Shown here one piece after another: positions 1-9,927 of a stretch of 64,000 bases of DNA. A model generated the notes under the pieces. The model worked only from the letters and a program-made list of their open reading frames with translations. It made no database searches and was not told the DNA's origin. The stretch covers positions 744,001 through 808,000 of the forward strand of contig OZ251239.1 in assembly GCA_965240325.2 (NCBI GenBank). Reading direction: 5' to 3'. This DNA is from Rebecca billardiae RCC1528 (taxonomy: Eukaryota; Haptophyta). The number at the start of each line of letters is the position of its first letter. Position 1 is the first letter of the stretch. The position numbers and the translations under genes were made by a program.

Positions 1-1330
1 GGCGTGTCCAACGCGCTCAAGTTCACCGACCGCGGCGGCACCGTGCAGTTCCGCGTGTGGCTCGGCGAGGAGGACAAGCGCACGCAGGCGGGGATGCACC
101 GGCTGCACATCGCCATCGCCGACAGCGGCATCGGCCTCTCGGAGAATGAGCTCAAGGCGATCAACTCAGGCAAGGTGTTCACGCAGGTGGGGCGCGGCCA
201 GCTGCAGGGGAAGGGCGGCACCGGCCTGGGCATCTCGATCACGCAGTCGATCCTCGCGATGCACAACGACTCGGAGCTGATCGTCACGTCGGGCGGCGAC
301 GGCCAGGGCACCAACTTCGAGATCACGCTCTACCTCGAGGTGGCGGAGCCGGGCAAGCCGGGCTCGCACAGCCCGCTGCTCACGTCGAGCGCCGACGAGT
401 CGCTCCAAGCCCACGAGATGCGGCGCGAGGTCGCGCGCGCGAGCCCGTCCACCATCCGCATGCACTTTGCGGCCGCGGCGGCGTCGCCGCCGCCGGTCGA
501 GCCCGCGCGCGAGCCGTCGACGGACTCGGAGACGGAGTCCCGCCCGGTCTCACGCCGCATGTCGGTCCTCGAGGCGCCGGCAAAGGAGCTGCCTCCGTCG
601 TTCTGCTGCCTGCACGTGGAGGTGTGCGCGCGCGCGCCGCCCGCGCGCGCCCGTGCGCGCGCCGCGCGCGGGGCGAGGTGTGCGGGCTCCGCCGCCTCAC
701 GCACGCCCCGCCCGCCGCCCCGCGCCGCGCCGCGTGGCACAGGACGACACCTTCCTCCAGCTCACGATGCCGCACGCCACCTTCATCCGCGCAAAGTGCC
801 GCTGGGAGACGGCGGACAACGGCGAGGTCGCGCTCGAGATGGTTGCCCACCGGCAGACGACCGGGCTGCCTCCGTACGAGATCATCGTGATGGACAACCA
901 GGTGCGTGCCGCGCGCTCGCGCTCGCGCTGCGCGAGCGCGCCTTCACGCGCGCGGTGGCTGCTTGCGCGGGGCGCGCTCGCGGCGGATGGTGGTCGCTGG
1001 CAGGGGCGCGGCCGTCTTTCGCGCAGAGCCCGCCGCCCGCGGCCTCACTCGCGCTCGCGCCCGCGCCGCCCCGCGCGCGCACGCGCCGCCGTGCAGATGC
1101 CGCGGATGAACGGCTGCGCCGCGGTGCGCGAGCTGCGCGCGAGCGGGTACACCGGCATCATCATCGGCATGACGGGCGACCCGATCGGCTCGCCCGAGCG
1201 CGGCGAGTTCGAGGCGGCGGGGCTGAGCGCGTGCGTCGAGAAGGACACCTCCGGCACCGACTACATCGTGCAGGTGATCCGCTCGTTCTGCCGGGCGCCG
1301 GAGGCGCCGGTGCTCGTCGCGGGCGCGTAA
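1..1330 (+). CDS. Hybrid sensor histidine kinase, C-terminal part (5' truncated)
   Basis: Modelled exons are 1-621, 743-901 and 1097-1330; the 5' end lies outside the window. The first exon opens inside the HATPase_c domain: N-box NALKFT, G1 box DSGIGL and G2 box GKGGTGLGISI. A low-complexity linker follows, then a receiver domain. That receiver is only intact after splicing: the acidic pocket (HVEDD) crosses intron 1, and the phosphoacceptor block MDNQ-MPRMNG crosses intron 2, with Asp as the expected phosphate acceptor and a Lys (VEKD) near the end. Both introns are phase 0, with donors GTGTGCG and GTGCGTG. By family knowledge this is a two-component phosphorelay kinase that autophosphorylates on His and passes phosphate to its own receiver. 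The sensor region and His box are not visible, so the stimulus is unknown. Confidence 0.85.
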
Positions 1331-1729
1331 GCGCGACGCCCACAGGCGGCGACGCGCTCGTTGTGGCGGCACGATGGCTTGGAGCCGACGCGCGCGCGTA
1401 CTCTGACGGGGGCGCCAGCCGCCTCGTGGCTTGTCGTGGCACGTGACAGACTGACACACTACGTGAGTGAGTTCAGCAGCATCATCTGATTCATCAGCAT
1501 TCATCGTCGTCAGCACATTCATTCATCATTATTCAGTCAATGGCATCCATCAGGCTTATTAGCAGTCTCACTTCAATCTTCATTCGTTCAGAACGCGCTC
1601 GCGGTGAAGTGAAGACGAACGGTCATCATCCAAGTGATGCGCTGGCGGTCGCGGCGGCTGCAGCCCCGCGCGCCGCGCATGATCTAACTCGGCTGCCGAG
1701 CCATGTGAGAGTCCGCGCCGCCTCGGGCA
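1331..1729. other. Intergenic, convergent 3' ends
   Basis: This lies between the stop of the histidine kinase and the stop of the opposite-strand phosphoesterase. The stretch around 1455-1600 is richer in A and T than the flanking genes, with repeated CATTCAT-like words. No gene is visible; it is probably 3' untranslated sequence for both genes. Confidence 0.5.
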
Positions 1730-3229
1730 TCAGCCGCGCTCGAACCCGGCAGCGGTCACGGGGGCAAGGCCGAGCGGTCTGACAAGCGCCGCCTCCATGG
1801 TTGCCCCCCCTCTGCCGCTGAGGGGCCTCGGCGCCAGCGCTGCTCGGGCGCGGCACGCGGGGCGGGGCGAGGGCTTGGGCGTGCGCGTGGCGCGCAGGCG
1901 CTTACTCCGCCTCAAGCTGCGGTGCAGCAGCAGAGCCATGAGCACCGCGCCGGCGGCGGCGGTGCACAGCGGCACGAGCTGGGGCGGCGGCCGCTCGAGC
2001 CCGGCGGCGGTCGGCTGCGTCAGGGCCGCGGCGGCAACGCCGGGCAAGTGCACCGCCGCCGCGACGAGCGCGGGCGCGCCCGTGGCGGCCACGCCCGCGA
2101 CGGCGGCACGGATGTCAGCGACCGCTGCCGCCGCCGGCAAGATCGCACTGACCGGCGTGTCCGGCGGCGGCTTGGAGCTCCGATTGCGCTCGTCCATGCC
2201 CGCCGCCGGTGTCCAGTCCCACAGCACCTGCTCGTCGATCCTGTCGAGTGCGTCGGTGTCGAGCAGCTTGTACGACCTCCCGACGAGCCCTCGGCGCGAG
2301 ATTGCAATCACGCGCGCGCGCCGCGCCCAGCCGACGAGACCGTACGCGTGGTAGCCGACGCCGCCGGCGTAGCACAGCTGCACGCCGTGGTACGGCGCGC
2401 AGAAGTCGTTCAGGTGGTCGTGCGCCGCGAGCACCGCGCGCACGTCGCCCGCCTTCACGAGCGCGGCGCACATACCCGCATTTACCCGCCCAGTACTCAC
2501 CGGCTCCTGGAACTCGCCGACGCGCGCGCGCCCGCCCGAGCCGGTGGCAGCGGCGGCGTACTCGGGCAGCGGGATGTGGAAGAAGGCGAGCGCCGGCGGC
2601 GGCGCGCCGAGGTGCGCCTTCCGCCGCGCCGCCGCCTGCTCGGAGAACCACGCCACCTGGTCCGGATGGAACCAGTCGTACTCGCCCTCGTGGCCGGGCG
2701 CGGCCGAGTCTCCGCCCGAGTCGAGAACGTACAGGCTGAGCTCGGGGAGCGCGGCGGCGTGGGCGGACGCGTCGTCGGCGGCGGGGTACACGTCGAGCAC
2801 GTACGTCCCCGCGCCGTTGTGCACCGCGTGCACCGGCCCCACCGTCGCGCGGCAGTGCTCGTACTGCGTGAGGCGGCGCATGAGGTGCGCGCGGCTCCAG
2901 CCCGCCTTGTCGTCGTGGTTGCCGAGCGTGGCGAACCAGGGCGTGGCGCTCTCGATGGCGGGGGAGAAGGCGAGCTGCATCGACGCATCCGGGTCCGCCG
3001 CGTCGTCGAAGATGTTGTCGCCTGTGAACGCGACGAGGTCCGGCTGGACGCTCGCGATCAGCCTGCGCACAAACGCGGTCGTGTTGAGGTCGGAGCAGGG
3101 CCACTGGCGCTGCGCGGTGGTGAGGTCGACGCACGGCGAGCTGGCGCCGTTGCCGATGTGCATGTCCGCCACCTGCAGGATCGTGAACGTGCCGTCATCC
3201 CGGAAGCGCAGCGGCGCGGCCGCGGGCAT
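1730..3229 (-). CDS. Calcineurin-like metallophosphoesterase, purple acid phosphatase 29 type, with C-terminal membrane segment
   Basis: This single-exon gene encodes 499 residues. The metallophosphoesterase motifs appear in order: DMHIG (DxH), GDNIFDD (GDxxxD), GNHDDK (GNHD), HIPLPEY and AHDHLNDF (GHDH-like). The block around EFQEPVS...VNAGM resembles plant PAP28/29 and fungal Dcr2-type phosphatases. About 100 residues after the catalytic domain there is a hydrophobic run (LVPLCTAAAGAVLMALLL) followed by a basic stretch, which suggests a tail-anchored or single-pass protein. The start chosen is the ATG just before the catalytic domain, because the frame stays open upstream into the promoter of the divergent gene at 3369. 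The substrate cannot be told from sequence. The gene contains GATTGCAATC at 2300-2309. Confidence 0.85.
   Translation of the reverse strand: MPAAAPLRFRDDGTFTILQVADMHIGNGASSPCVDLTTAQRQWPCSDLNTTAFVRRLIASVQPDLVAFTGDNIFDDAADPDASMQLAFSPAIESATPWFATLGNHDDKAGWSRAHLMRRLTQYEHCRATVGPVHAVHNGAGTYVLDVYPAADDASAHAAALPELSLYVLDSGGDSAAPGHEGEYDWFHPDQVAWFSEQAAARRKAHLGAPPPALAFFHIPLPEYAAAATGSGGRARVGEFQEPVSTGRVNAGMCAALVKAGDVRAVLAAHDHLNDFCAPYHGVQLCYAGGVGYHAYGLVGWARRARVIAISRRGLVGRSYKLLDTDALDRIDEQVLWDWTPAAGMDERNRSSKPPPDTPVSAILPAAAAVADIRAAVAGVAATGAPALVAAAVHLPGVAAAALTQPTAAGLERPPPQLVPLCTAAAGAVLMALLLHRSLRRSKRLRATRTPKPSPRPACRARAALAPRPLSGRGGATMEAALVRPLGLAPVTAAGFERG
2300..2309. repeat. GATTGCAATC palindrome
   Basis: A 10-bp core identical to the centre of the 16-mers at 13625 and 24821, here inside the phosphoesterase exon, where it again encodes I-A-I-S (minus strand). 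Confidence 0.85.
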
Positions 3230-3368
3230 GGGCCTGCAGGCTTGGGCGTCAGTGGCGGGGCGGACGGGCGGCCACCATTGACGTGAGCGCCATTGCAAGT
3301 TGAAGTCTCTGATCCGCCCGACCGCCCCCGGCGACGCGCGGCGCGGGCGTTGTCGGCCGTTCGCCAGC
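3230..3368. promoter_or_regulatory. Short divergent intergenic region
   Basis: Only 139 bp separate the start codons of the phosphoesterase (minus) and the glycosyltransferase (plus), so both promoters must overlap here. It holds G-rich GGGCGG-like boxes and no TATA box that I can see. Confidence 0.4.
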
Positions 3369-6212
3369 ATGGCGCTGCGCGCGGCGTGGGCAGCCCTGCT
3401 GCTCGTGTCGGCCGTGCTCTTTGCGGTGCAGCTGGCGGTGCTCCCGGACGTCAGCCGGCCTGTGAGCGCGCCGGCGCAGCCGCCCTTCGTCGTCCACGTC
3501 GTCAATCTCTTCGAGGGCGCCGCCGTCACGGCAGGCGGCGCGGGCGGCGCGCCGGGCAGCGCGCGCGACGAGTACGAGCTGGCGCGCGCGTCGTGGGCGC
3601 GAGCGGCGGAGTACGCGCGCGCGCACGGGGTCGTGGTCGACCTCGTCGCCGCGTGCTACAAGCGCGACCTCGCCCGGCTCGCGCGGCCGCCCTTCCGCGC
3701 GGCGCGTCCGCTCGAGCACTCGTTCAACGGCTCGAAGCGGCTCCCGCTGCTCGCGGAGATCCTCGAGCGCGGCGTGGAGAGCTCGGCGGCGCCGTGGGTG
3801 GTGTACACGAACTCGGACATCATCATGCGCGAGGACGCGTACGTCCGCATCGCCGAGCTCGTGCGCTCGCTCCGCGGCGTCGACACGGCCTTCTCCGTCA
3901 CGCGCCGCGACATCCCGCCGGTCGATCGCGAGTCGACGCTCGCGGAGGTGGAGGCGACGGAGGGCGTGGCGCACAAGGGGCACGACACGTTCGTGATGCC
4001 GCGCGGCTTCGCGGCGCGCCTCGCCCGCGCCGGCCTCGGCCGCCTCGCCACCGGCTACTCGCCCGTCGGCTGCTTCCTGCTGCAGGCGCTCGCACAGCTC
4101 GGCCCGGTCGAGATTGCGCGAGATTCGGGCTGGACGCTGCACACGACTGCGACGGACGAGGCGGGCGGGGGCGCGGCGAAGGAGGCGTACGCGGCGCTGC
4201 GCGAGCGGCGCAAGGCCGAGCAGATGCAGCGCAACCGCCACGGCACCATCGTGAACTGGCTGAACGGAGCGGAGGCATTGCGCGCCGCGCAGCCGGCCGC
4301 GATGCGCCGCTGCTGCGCGATGCGGCCGCAGCGCGGCATGTACGCGTGCTGCGTGGCGCACACGGCGGTCGCGGACGCGGATCTGAAGCGGCGGATGCTC
4401 GCGTCGCAGTGCGACGCGCTCGACGCGCCGCCGCCCCCCTCGCCGCCCGCCGCCAACGCGTCGTCGCCGCTCGCGGCCGCGCCCGCGCCCGGCGCCGCGC
4501 GGCCGGGCGGCGCCGCGGCCGCGCCTCCTGTCGTGCTCGTCGTGCTCGAGCACGAGCTGGACGTGCGGATCGAGGCGCACGCGTACGCGCTGCGACTGCT
4601 CGACTACCTCGGCCGCTCGGTCGGCGCCAAGCTCATCGTCGCGCACGTGCGCAGGCTGGGCGCGGCGGGCGCGGGCGCGCGCGCTCTTGGAGGCCCGCAC
4701 TCGACCCTGGCATGGGGAGTGCTTCCCGTCTCCGTCTTGCAGCATGAGGCTCTGGGCGGGCGGGAGGAGGCGGAGCGCGCGCGGCACAGCGTGAAGGTGT
4801 CCGAGACCGACCTGACGCCGATCAACGCCGCGTGGCTGCGCCAGCACGCCGTCGACGCCATCGTCGCCGTCCTGCCCGGCGCCGAGCCCGCGCCGCGCGC
4901 GCCCGCGCCCGCCGCGGCCGACGCGCGCGCGGCCGAGGCCGCGCCCACTTACCCGGAGCTGCTGGCGCACCTGGCGGCGGTGGTGGGCCGCGCGCGGGCA
5001 AAGACGGGCAAGCGGCTGCCGCTCGCGCTGGCCACGGCGGGCGCCGTCTCGCCCGACGACGCGCCCGACGCCGCCGACTCGGCCGGCCTCGAGCGCGACG
5101 AGGCGGCCGCCGACAGCAGCTGGGAAATGGCGGAGGCGGCCGAGGCCGCGTGGCGCGCGCGGCTTGTGCTCGCGTGCGCGCGCGGCGTGGACGTGGTGCT
5201 GGCCGGCTCGGAGACGGAGCGGGAGCTGATCCTCGCGCGGCGGCCGTGCGCGCGGCCCGCCGCCGAGCCGGCCTCGGACGCCGCGCCGCCCAACCCGGCG
5301 GCCGGCGTCGGCGGCGCGGCCGCGCCGGCCGGCGACGAGCGCTTGAGCGACGCCGCTGCGCCGTCGGCGGCGGCCGCGGCGCCGCAGTCGCCAGCCGGCG
5401 GCGGCGGCGCGGCGGCGGGCGGGCTCGCGCCCGCCGTGGAGGCGTGGCCGTTCAGCACGCCCTCCGCGTGGCAGACCCTGCAGCGCGAGGTCGAGCTCGA
5501 GTTCGAGGGGCGGCAGCACGTCCTCTTTGTCGGCACGCCGCGCGGCCGCGCAGAGTGGTCGGTGCGCTGGCTGCTTGGGCACGTGTGGCCGCTGGTGGGC
5601 ATCGTCGACACCAGCATGGCGCTCACGCTGATCGGCGGGTACGCGACGAGCGGCGAGGGGAAGGTGAAGTTCGTCTCGTGGGCGCACGCGCTCGCGCGCG
5701 CGAAGGACGACGCCGCGCGCCTCGGCCGCAGCGCCGCGGAGCAGGCCGCGCTGCAACGCGTGTATGCTCTCACCGCGCCGCCCTCAGACCTGCGCTCAGT
5801 GCTGCGCATGCACCGGGTGCTCGTGGAGCCCGCCTTCTCGGGCGGGAACGCGACGGGGCTGGCGCCCGCCGCGACGCTCGCGCTGGCGAACGGGGCGGCG
5901 GTGCTCAGCACCACCGCGCGCGGGATCGGCTGCGTGCCGCGCGCCTCGGCGCGGCCGTGCGAGGCGGTGCGCGTCGCGCCCGCCTCCGACCCGGCCGCGT
6001 TCGCCGCCGCGCTCGTCGAGCTGCACGACTCGCGCGAGCTGTGGCACGCGCACGCGGCCGCCGGGCTGCGCCACGCCGGGCTGCAGCTCTCGACGCAGGC
6101 GCTGATGGACCGGAACGCGCTCGAGCGGCTGGTCGACTTGGCGCGCACCCCGCAGCCGCCGCCGCCGCCCGGGAGCGTCAGCGGCGGCGGTCGTAGTGGT
6201 GGCAGCAGCTGA
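3369..6212 (+). CDS. Type II membrane glycosyltransferase-like protein with two catalytic-like regions
   Basis: A single exon encodes 947 residues. A signal anchor sits at about residues 3-27 (WAALLLVSAVLFAVQLAVL). The first lumenal region (about 40-370) contains YTNSDIIM, a DxD-like site, and conserved-looking Trp, Cys and His positions, resembling a nucleotide-diphospho-sugar transferase fold. After a Pro/Ala-rich linker, the second half looks like a GT-B (GT4-type) enzyme: a Rossmann-like start near residue 387 (VVLVVLEHELDVRIEAH) and a C-terminal nucleotide-sugar site, EPAFSGGNATGLAPAATLAL then GAAVLSTTARGIG. That second part matches the E-x7-E region of retaining GT4 enzymes only loosely. 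It is probably a Golgi enzyme; donor and acceptor are unknown. It is transcribed divergently from the phosphoesterase. Confidence 0.7.
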   Translation: MALRAAWAALLLVSAVLFAVQLAVLPDVSRPVSAPAQPPFVVHVVNLFEGAAVTAGGAGGAPGSARDEYELARASWARAAEYARAHGVVVDLVAACYKRDLARLARPPFRAARPLEHSFNGSKRLPLLAEILERGVESSAAPWVVYTNSDIIMREDAYVRIAELVRSLRGVDTAFSVTRRDIPPVDRESTLAEVEATEGVAHKGHDTFVMPRGFAARLARAGLGRLATGYSPVGCFLLQALAQLGPVEIARDSGWTLHTTATDEAGGGAAKEAYAALRERRKAEQMQRNRHGTIVNWLNGAEALRAAQPAAMRRCCAMRPQRGMYACCVAHTAVADADLKRRMLASQCDALDAPPPPSPPAANASSPLAAAPAPGAARPGGAAAAPPVVLVVLEHELDVRIEAHAYALRLLDYLGRSVGAKLIVAHVRRLGAAGAGARALGGPHSTLAWGVLPVSVLQHEALGGREEAERARHSVKVSETDLTPINAAWLRQHAVDAIVAVLPGAEPAPRAPAPAAADARAAEAAPTYPELLAHLAAVVGRARAKTGKRLPLALATAGAVSPDDAPDAADSAGLERDEAAADSSWEMAEAAEAAWRARLVLACARGVDVVLAGSETERELILARRPCARPAAEPASDAAPPNPAAGVGGAAAPAGDERLSDAAAPSAAAAAPQSPAGGGGAAAGGLAPAVEAWPFSTPSAWQTLQREVELEFEGRQHVLFVGTPRGRAEWSVRWLLGHVWPLVGIVDTSMALTLIGGYATSGEGKVKFVSWAHALARAKDDAARLGRSAAEQAALQRVYALTAPPSDLRSVLRMHRVLVEPAFSGGNATGLAPAATLALANGAAVLSTTARGIGCVPRASARPCEAVRVAPASDPAAFAAALVELHDSRELWHAHAAAGLRHAGLQLSTQALMDRNALERLVDLARTPQPPPPPGSVSGGGRSGGSS

Positions 6213-6505
6213 TGATGACGATGTCGTGACGATATATCATCTGTCGATCTATGATATGATGGTGCGCATCATCCCCGCCGCCAGCGGCAGCGCTCACAGC
6301 GCAGACGACAGCACGGTCAGCGGCAAGCCGCCCGGGGCGCGCCTCAACTCTACTCTGCGAGTCTGCGGCGGCGCGGCGGCGCCTGGAGCCGCCTCCGGGG
6401 GCTGGCTGGTCATGGCCGCGCTGCCTGACTCATCGCGCATGCTGCCAGCTGTCGGCGGATCGTCCGAGCAGCTCAGCTGCAGCAGAGTCGGAGCGCAGTA
6501 TGACG

Positions 6506-6594
<89 letters not shown>

Positions 6595-6864
6595 TATACG
6601 AGTATATAGCTGAGTGAGCTACTCGGAAGCGCCGGCGCCTGCTGCTGGCTGCTGCTGGCCGCGGGGCGGATCGGAGCGAGTCAGTGCGCGCGCCGCCGCC
6701 GCCGCGCGCCACTGGCGGCGGCGCGACGGCATCTGTAAGCAGCTGACGCGCGGTGGCGGACCGTCACCGAGCGACGCGAACACGCGCGAGCTCGTGCACG
6801 CGGGCGTGCGCGCGGCGTGTCGGTCCGCCCGCGCGGCACTATGACAGAACTCTGTCTCTGCCCG
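6213..6864. other. Intergenic between convergent genes
   Basis: This is 652 bp between two convergent stops. It holds the GA microsatellite and otherwise no coding signal. A GC-rich stretch with several CGCGCG runs follows the microsatellite. Confidence 0.5.
6511..6591. repeat. (GA)n microsatellite
   Basis: About 40 uninterrupted GA copies, followed by GTCGTATACG. It lies in the 3' region between convergent genes. The frames it opens (Arg-Glu, Ser-Leu) are artefacts. Confidence 0.97.
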
Positions 6865-9750
6865 TCAGCGGCGGCGCGCGGCGCAGAGCGAGCCCGAGAG
6901 CCGGACCGGATCGGCAGGGCACGCGTCCGCGCTGTCGACAAAGGCGCCGCGCGGCCAGTCGGCCTCGCCGTCCTCGTCCTCGTCGACGCAGGGGGGCGCG
7001 TAGTCCACGCGCACGTCGCGCTCACACCGCTCGCTCTCCTCCGCCGCCACGACCACGCCCCGCCGCTCGAGCGCAGCGAGCGTGCCCTGTGCGGCCGCGC
7101 CCAGCGAGTTGCCGTCGGTCCGGACAATCTCGAGATCGAGATCGGCGGCGGCGGTGAGCGCGGCATCCGGCAGAGAGCTGAGCCGGTTGTCGCGCACGTC
7201 GAGCACGCGCAGCGCGGGCAGCGCGCCGAGCGTCGACTCGGGCAGCTCGGCCAGCCCGTTCTCAGCCACGTGCAGCAGCTCGAGCGACTCTTGCGAGCCC
7301 GCCGCGGCCGACGGCGCCGGCAGCGCGCTCAGCCGATTCGCGGTCGCAAGCAGAGCTTTGAGTGGCGGTCCGTCGGCGTCGAGCAGCCGGGCGGGCAGTG
7401 CGGAGAGAGAGTTGTCAGGCGCGGCGAGCACCTGCAGCCGCGGCAGCGACGCCAGCTCCGTCGGCAGCGCCGACAGCCGGTTCGAGCCCACGTCGAGGTG
7501 CACCAGCGCCGAGCAGAGGCCGAGCTCGGAGGGCAGGCTCGCGATCTGATTGGCCGAGAGGTCGAGGGTGCGTAGCGCCGAGAGCGAGCCGAGCCGCGCG
7601 CTCAGTCGGGCGGGGAAGCCCTCGAGGCCGTTGTGCGCGAAGCTGAGGCTGACCAGCCGCGACAGCCGGCCGAGCTCCGTCGGCAGGTCCGTGATCAGGT
7701 TGTGCCCGAGGTCGAGCGCGCGCAGCGAGCCGCGCGCCGCCGCGAGCGCCGAGCCGTTCACCCGCTCGAGCTGGTTGGTCGACGCGTTGACGGACATCAG
7801 GAGCCCGGAGCTCAGAGCGCCCAGCTCGGTGGGCAGCGCACCGAGGCCCTCGCCCGCCAGGTCGAGCGCCGCGCACGCGCACGCGAGCGGCGTGCCCTGC
7901 GCGGCGCATCCGTACGACACATTCACGCACCCTGCCCACAGCCGGGGGCCGAGGTGCGCGCGGCACTCGGCCTGATGCAGCGCGCGCGTGTCGAGCGAGC
8001 GCAGCGTCGCACTCGCGACGAACAGGCCGAAGGCGGCAGCGGGGACGAGGAGCGCGCTGGCGAGGAGGAGGACGAAGCGGAACGCGCGCCGCGCGCTCGC
8101 GTACGTCAGCGCGAGCGAGCCCACCAGCAGCGCGGCGCCCACGCCGAGCGGCACCCACGCCCAGCCCGCGGCCAGCTGGCACACGGTCACTTCCGGGAAA
8201 GTTCGCTGCACGCCCGCGAACGCGCCCGCCGCGGTCTCGGCGGCGTACGCCCAGCCGAGGCCGACGGCGAGCGCGCACAGCAGGGCGGCCCACGCGCACG
8301 CCGGCGCGAGCAGCCTGAGCAGCTGCCGCACGTCCAGCCGCGGCGGCGGCCTCGACCATCGCGACCACGCCAACTCTCCCAACGGCCCCTCCCGCCAGTT
8401 GTGCCGCACCGCCGCGCGCCGCTGCTTGGTGCGCCACGTGCGCGCGATCGTCGCGGCGGCCGAGCGGCGCGCGCTCTCGTCGATGCGCACGCGCACGTCG
8501 GCGAGGCTCTCCGCGCGCGCGCGCTTGCGCGCAAGGAACCCGCGGAACGCCGCCTGGATCCACACCGCCGCGCGCTCCTCCTGCACAGAGCGAGGCGTCA
8601 CGACTGTGACAGCGGAGCGTGCGAGGACAGGGCTGAGCCACGCGAGCCAGCCGAGCACGCCGTCGCGCGGGAGCTCGCGCACGCGGCGCGGCGGCGCGCG
8701 CGGACCGCCGAGCGCGGCGGCGTACGCGTCGAGCGGCACGCCGCCGACCTCCGCCTCCTCGTACGCCGCCGCCGCCGCGCCGAGCCCGAGCGCGCCGCCG
8801 CCGCCGTCGCCGCCGGCCGCCGGCTCGTCGTACCCCGTGCTCGCATCGTCGGCGCGCAGGCTGCCGCCGCGCGCCTCGAGCGCGGCGCGGAGCGCGGCGC
8901 GGCGCGCGTCGTCGAGCCCCTCGACGCCGCTCAGCTCGAGCTGCAGCGCCGCCGCTCGCCTCGCCACGCCCTCCTGCAGCCGGACCAGTCCGGTGTCCGT
9001 GAGCCGGTAGAGTCCGGACAAGTTGAGGCGGCCTAGGGTAGCGTTGGCGGCCAGCGCCTCTCCGAGCGGCCCCATCGCGCCGTCGCCGATGGCGTAGCAG
9101 CCGGAGAGGTCGAGGGCCGTGAGCGCGCGGTTGGCGCGCAGCCCGAGCCCCAGCTCCACCGCGCCGCGCTCCCCGATCTGCGTGCAGCCGGCCAGGTCGA
9201 GCAGCTGTACCGACGAATTCGACTGCAGCGCGTCGCCCAGGCTGCGCGCCGCGTGGTTGGAGAGCTGCGGGCAGACGGCGAGGCGGAGGACGGAGAGCGA
9301 GCGGTTCTCGCGGAGCGCGCCCGAGAGCTCGAGCACGCCCGCGTCGGTCAGCCGCGAGCAGCGCGACAGGTCGAGCGTGCGCAGCGAGGCGGTCGTGCGC
9401 AGCAGCAGTGCGAGCATGATGCATGCCGTCCGGTCCACGCCCGCGCAGCCGCAGAGCACGAGCACCTCGAGGCCGGGCGCGTGCTCGATGAGCGCAGCGA
9501 CGTTTGTGATCCCGTCGCACGTCAGGTGCGGGCTGTCCGACAGGTCCAGCTCGCGCAGCCGCGAGCGCGCGAGCGCGGGCTCGAGCGCGGGCGTCACGTC
9601 GACGAGCGACTTGTCGGTCAGCCGGCACGCGGTGAGGTCGAGGGTGTCCACGTCCTCCCACGCGGCGTCGGCGACGAGCACGGCCATCTCGCTCTCGCCC
9701 TTACGCCCGCCAAGGCGCAGCACGCCGCCGCGCTGGTGGAACGCCGCCAT
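6865..9750 (-). CDS. Membrane protein with two LRR blocks, IQ-like motif and TSP3-like C-terminus
   Basis: A single exon encodes 961 residues. Residues about 30-300 are AMN1/RNI-type leucine-rich repeats (LDLTACRLTDKSL, LDLSRCSRLTDAGV, LDLAGCTQIGERGA). An IQ-like motif follows near 390-410 (AAVWIQAAFRGFLARKRAR), with a second helical, basic segment after it (TIARTWRTKQRRAAVRHN). Three hydrophobic segments lie at about 480-620. The C-terminal half has a different LRR class with LPTELGxLSxLxxL repeats (about 650-890), and the tail is acidic and Cys-containing (VDEDEDGEADW...DACPADP), like a thrombospondin type-3 calcium site. The inferred topology is RNI-LRR and calmodulin site on one membrane face and the LPTELG repeats on the other. 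The start is the ATG at 9750; an upstream in-frame extension lacks any domain. Confidence 0.75.
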   Translation of the reverse strand: MAAFHQRGGVLRLGGRKGESEMAVLVADAAWEDVDTLDLTACRLTDKSLVDVTPALEPALARSRLRELDLSDSPHLTCDGITNVAALIEHAPGLEVLVLCGCAGVDRTACIMLALLLRTTASLRTLDLSRCSRLTDAGVLELSGALRENRSLSVLRLAVCPQLSNHAARSLGDALQSNSSVQLLDLAGCTQIGERGAVELGLGLRANRALTALDLSGCYAIGDGAMGPLGEALAANATLGRLNLSGLYRLTDTGLVRLQEGVARRAAALQLELSGVEGLDDARRAALRAALEARGGSLRADDASTGYDEPAAGGDGGGGALGLGAAAAAYEEAEVGGVPLDAYAAALGGPRAPPRRVRELPRDGVLGWLAWLSPVLARSAVTVVTPRSVQEERAAVWIQAAFRGFLARKRARAESLADVRVRIDESARRSAAATIARTWRTKQRRAAVRHNWREGPLGELAWSRWSRPPPRLDVRQLLRLLAPACAWAALLCALAVGLGWAYAAETAAGAFAGVQRTFPEVTVCQLAAGWAWVPLGVGAALLVGSLALTYASARRAFRFVLLLASALLVPAAAFGLFVASATLRSLDTRALHQAECRAHLGPRLWAGCVNVSYGCAAQGTPLACACAALDLAGEGLGALPTELGALSSGLLMSVNASTNQLERVNGSALAAARGSLRALDLGHNLITDLPTELGRLSRLVSLSFAHNGLEGFPARLSARLGSLSALRTLDLSANQIASLPSELGLCSALVHLDVGSNRLSALPTELASLPRLQVLAAPDNSLSALPARLLDADGPPLKALLATANRLSALPAPSAAAGSQESLELLHVAENGLAELPESTLGALPALRVLDVRDNRLSSLPDAALTAAADLDLEIVRTDGNSLGAAAQGTLAALERRGVVVAAEESERCERDVRVDYAPPCVDEDEDGEADWPRGAFVDSADACPADPVRLSGSLCAARRR

Positions 9751-9927
9751 GCGAAGCCGGTTTGGGGGCCCTGCCGGGCGTCGCCCCAGCAGCACTCCCC
9801 TGGTCCGCAGCCGGCAGCCCCGATTCCCAAATCGGGTCAACGGTTACATCGCGCTACTGGAGTACTGGTTATGGTGGGTACGGTAGCCACGGCGTGCGGG
9901 ACCCCCAGCACGCGGCCGCGTGCACGC

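Noticed and set aside
3249-5756. 835-codon frame antisense to the glycosyltransferase
   Set aside because: Arg/Ala-rich low-complexity shadow of the sense coding region, which has a signal anchor and enzyme motifs.
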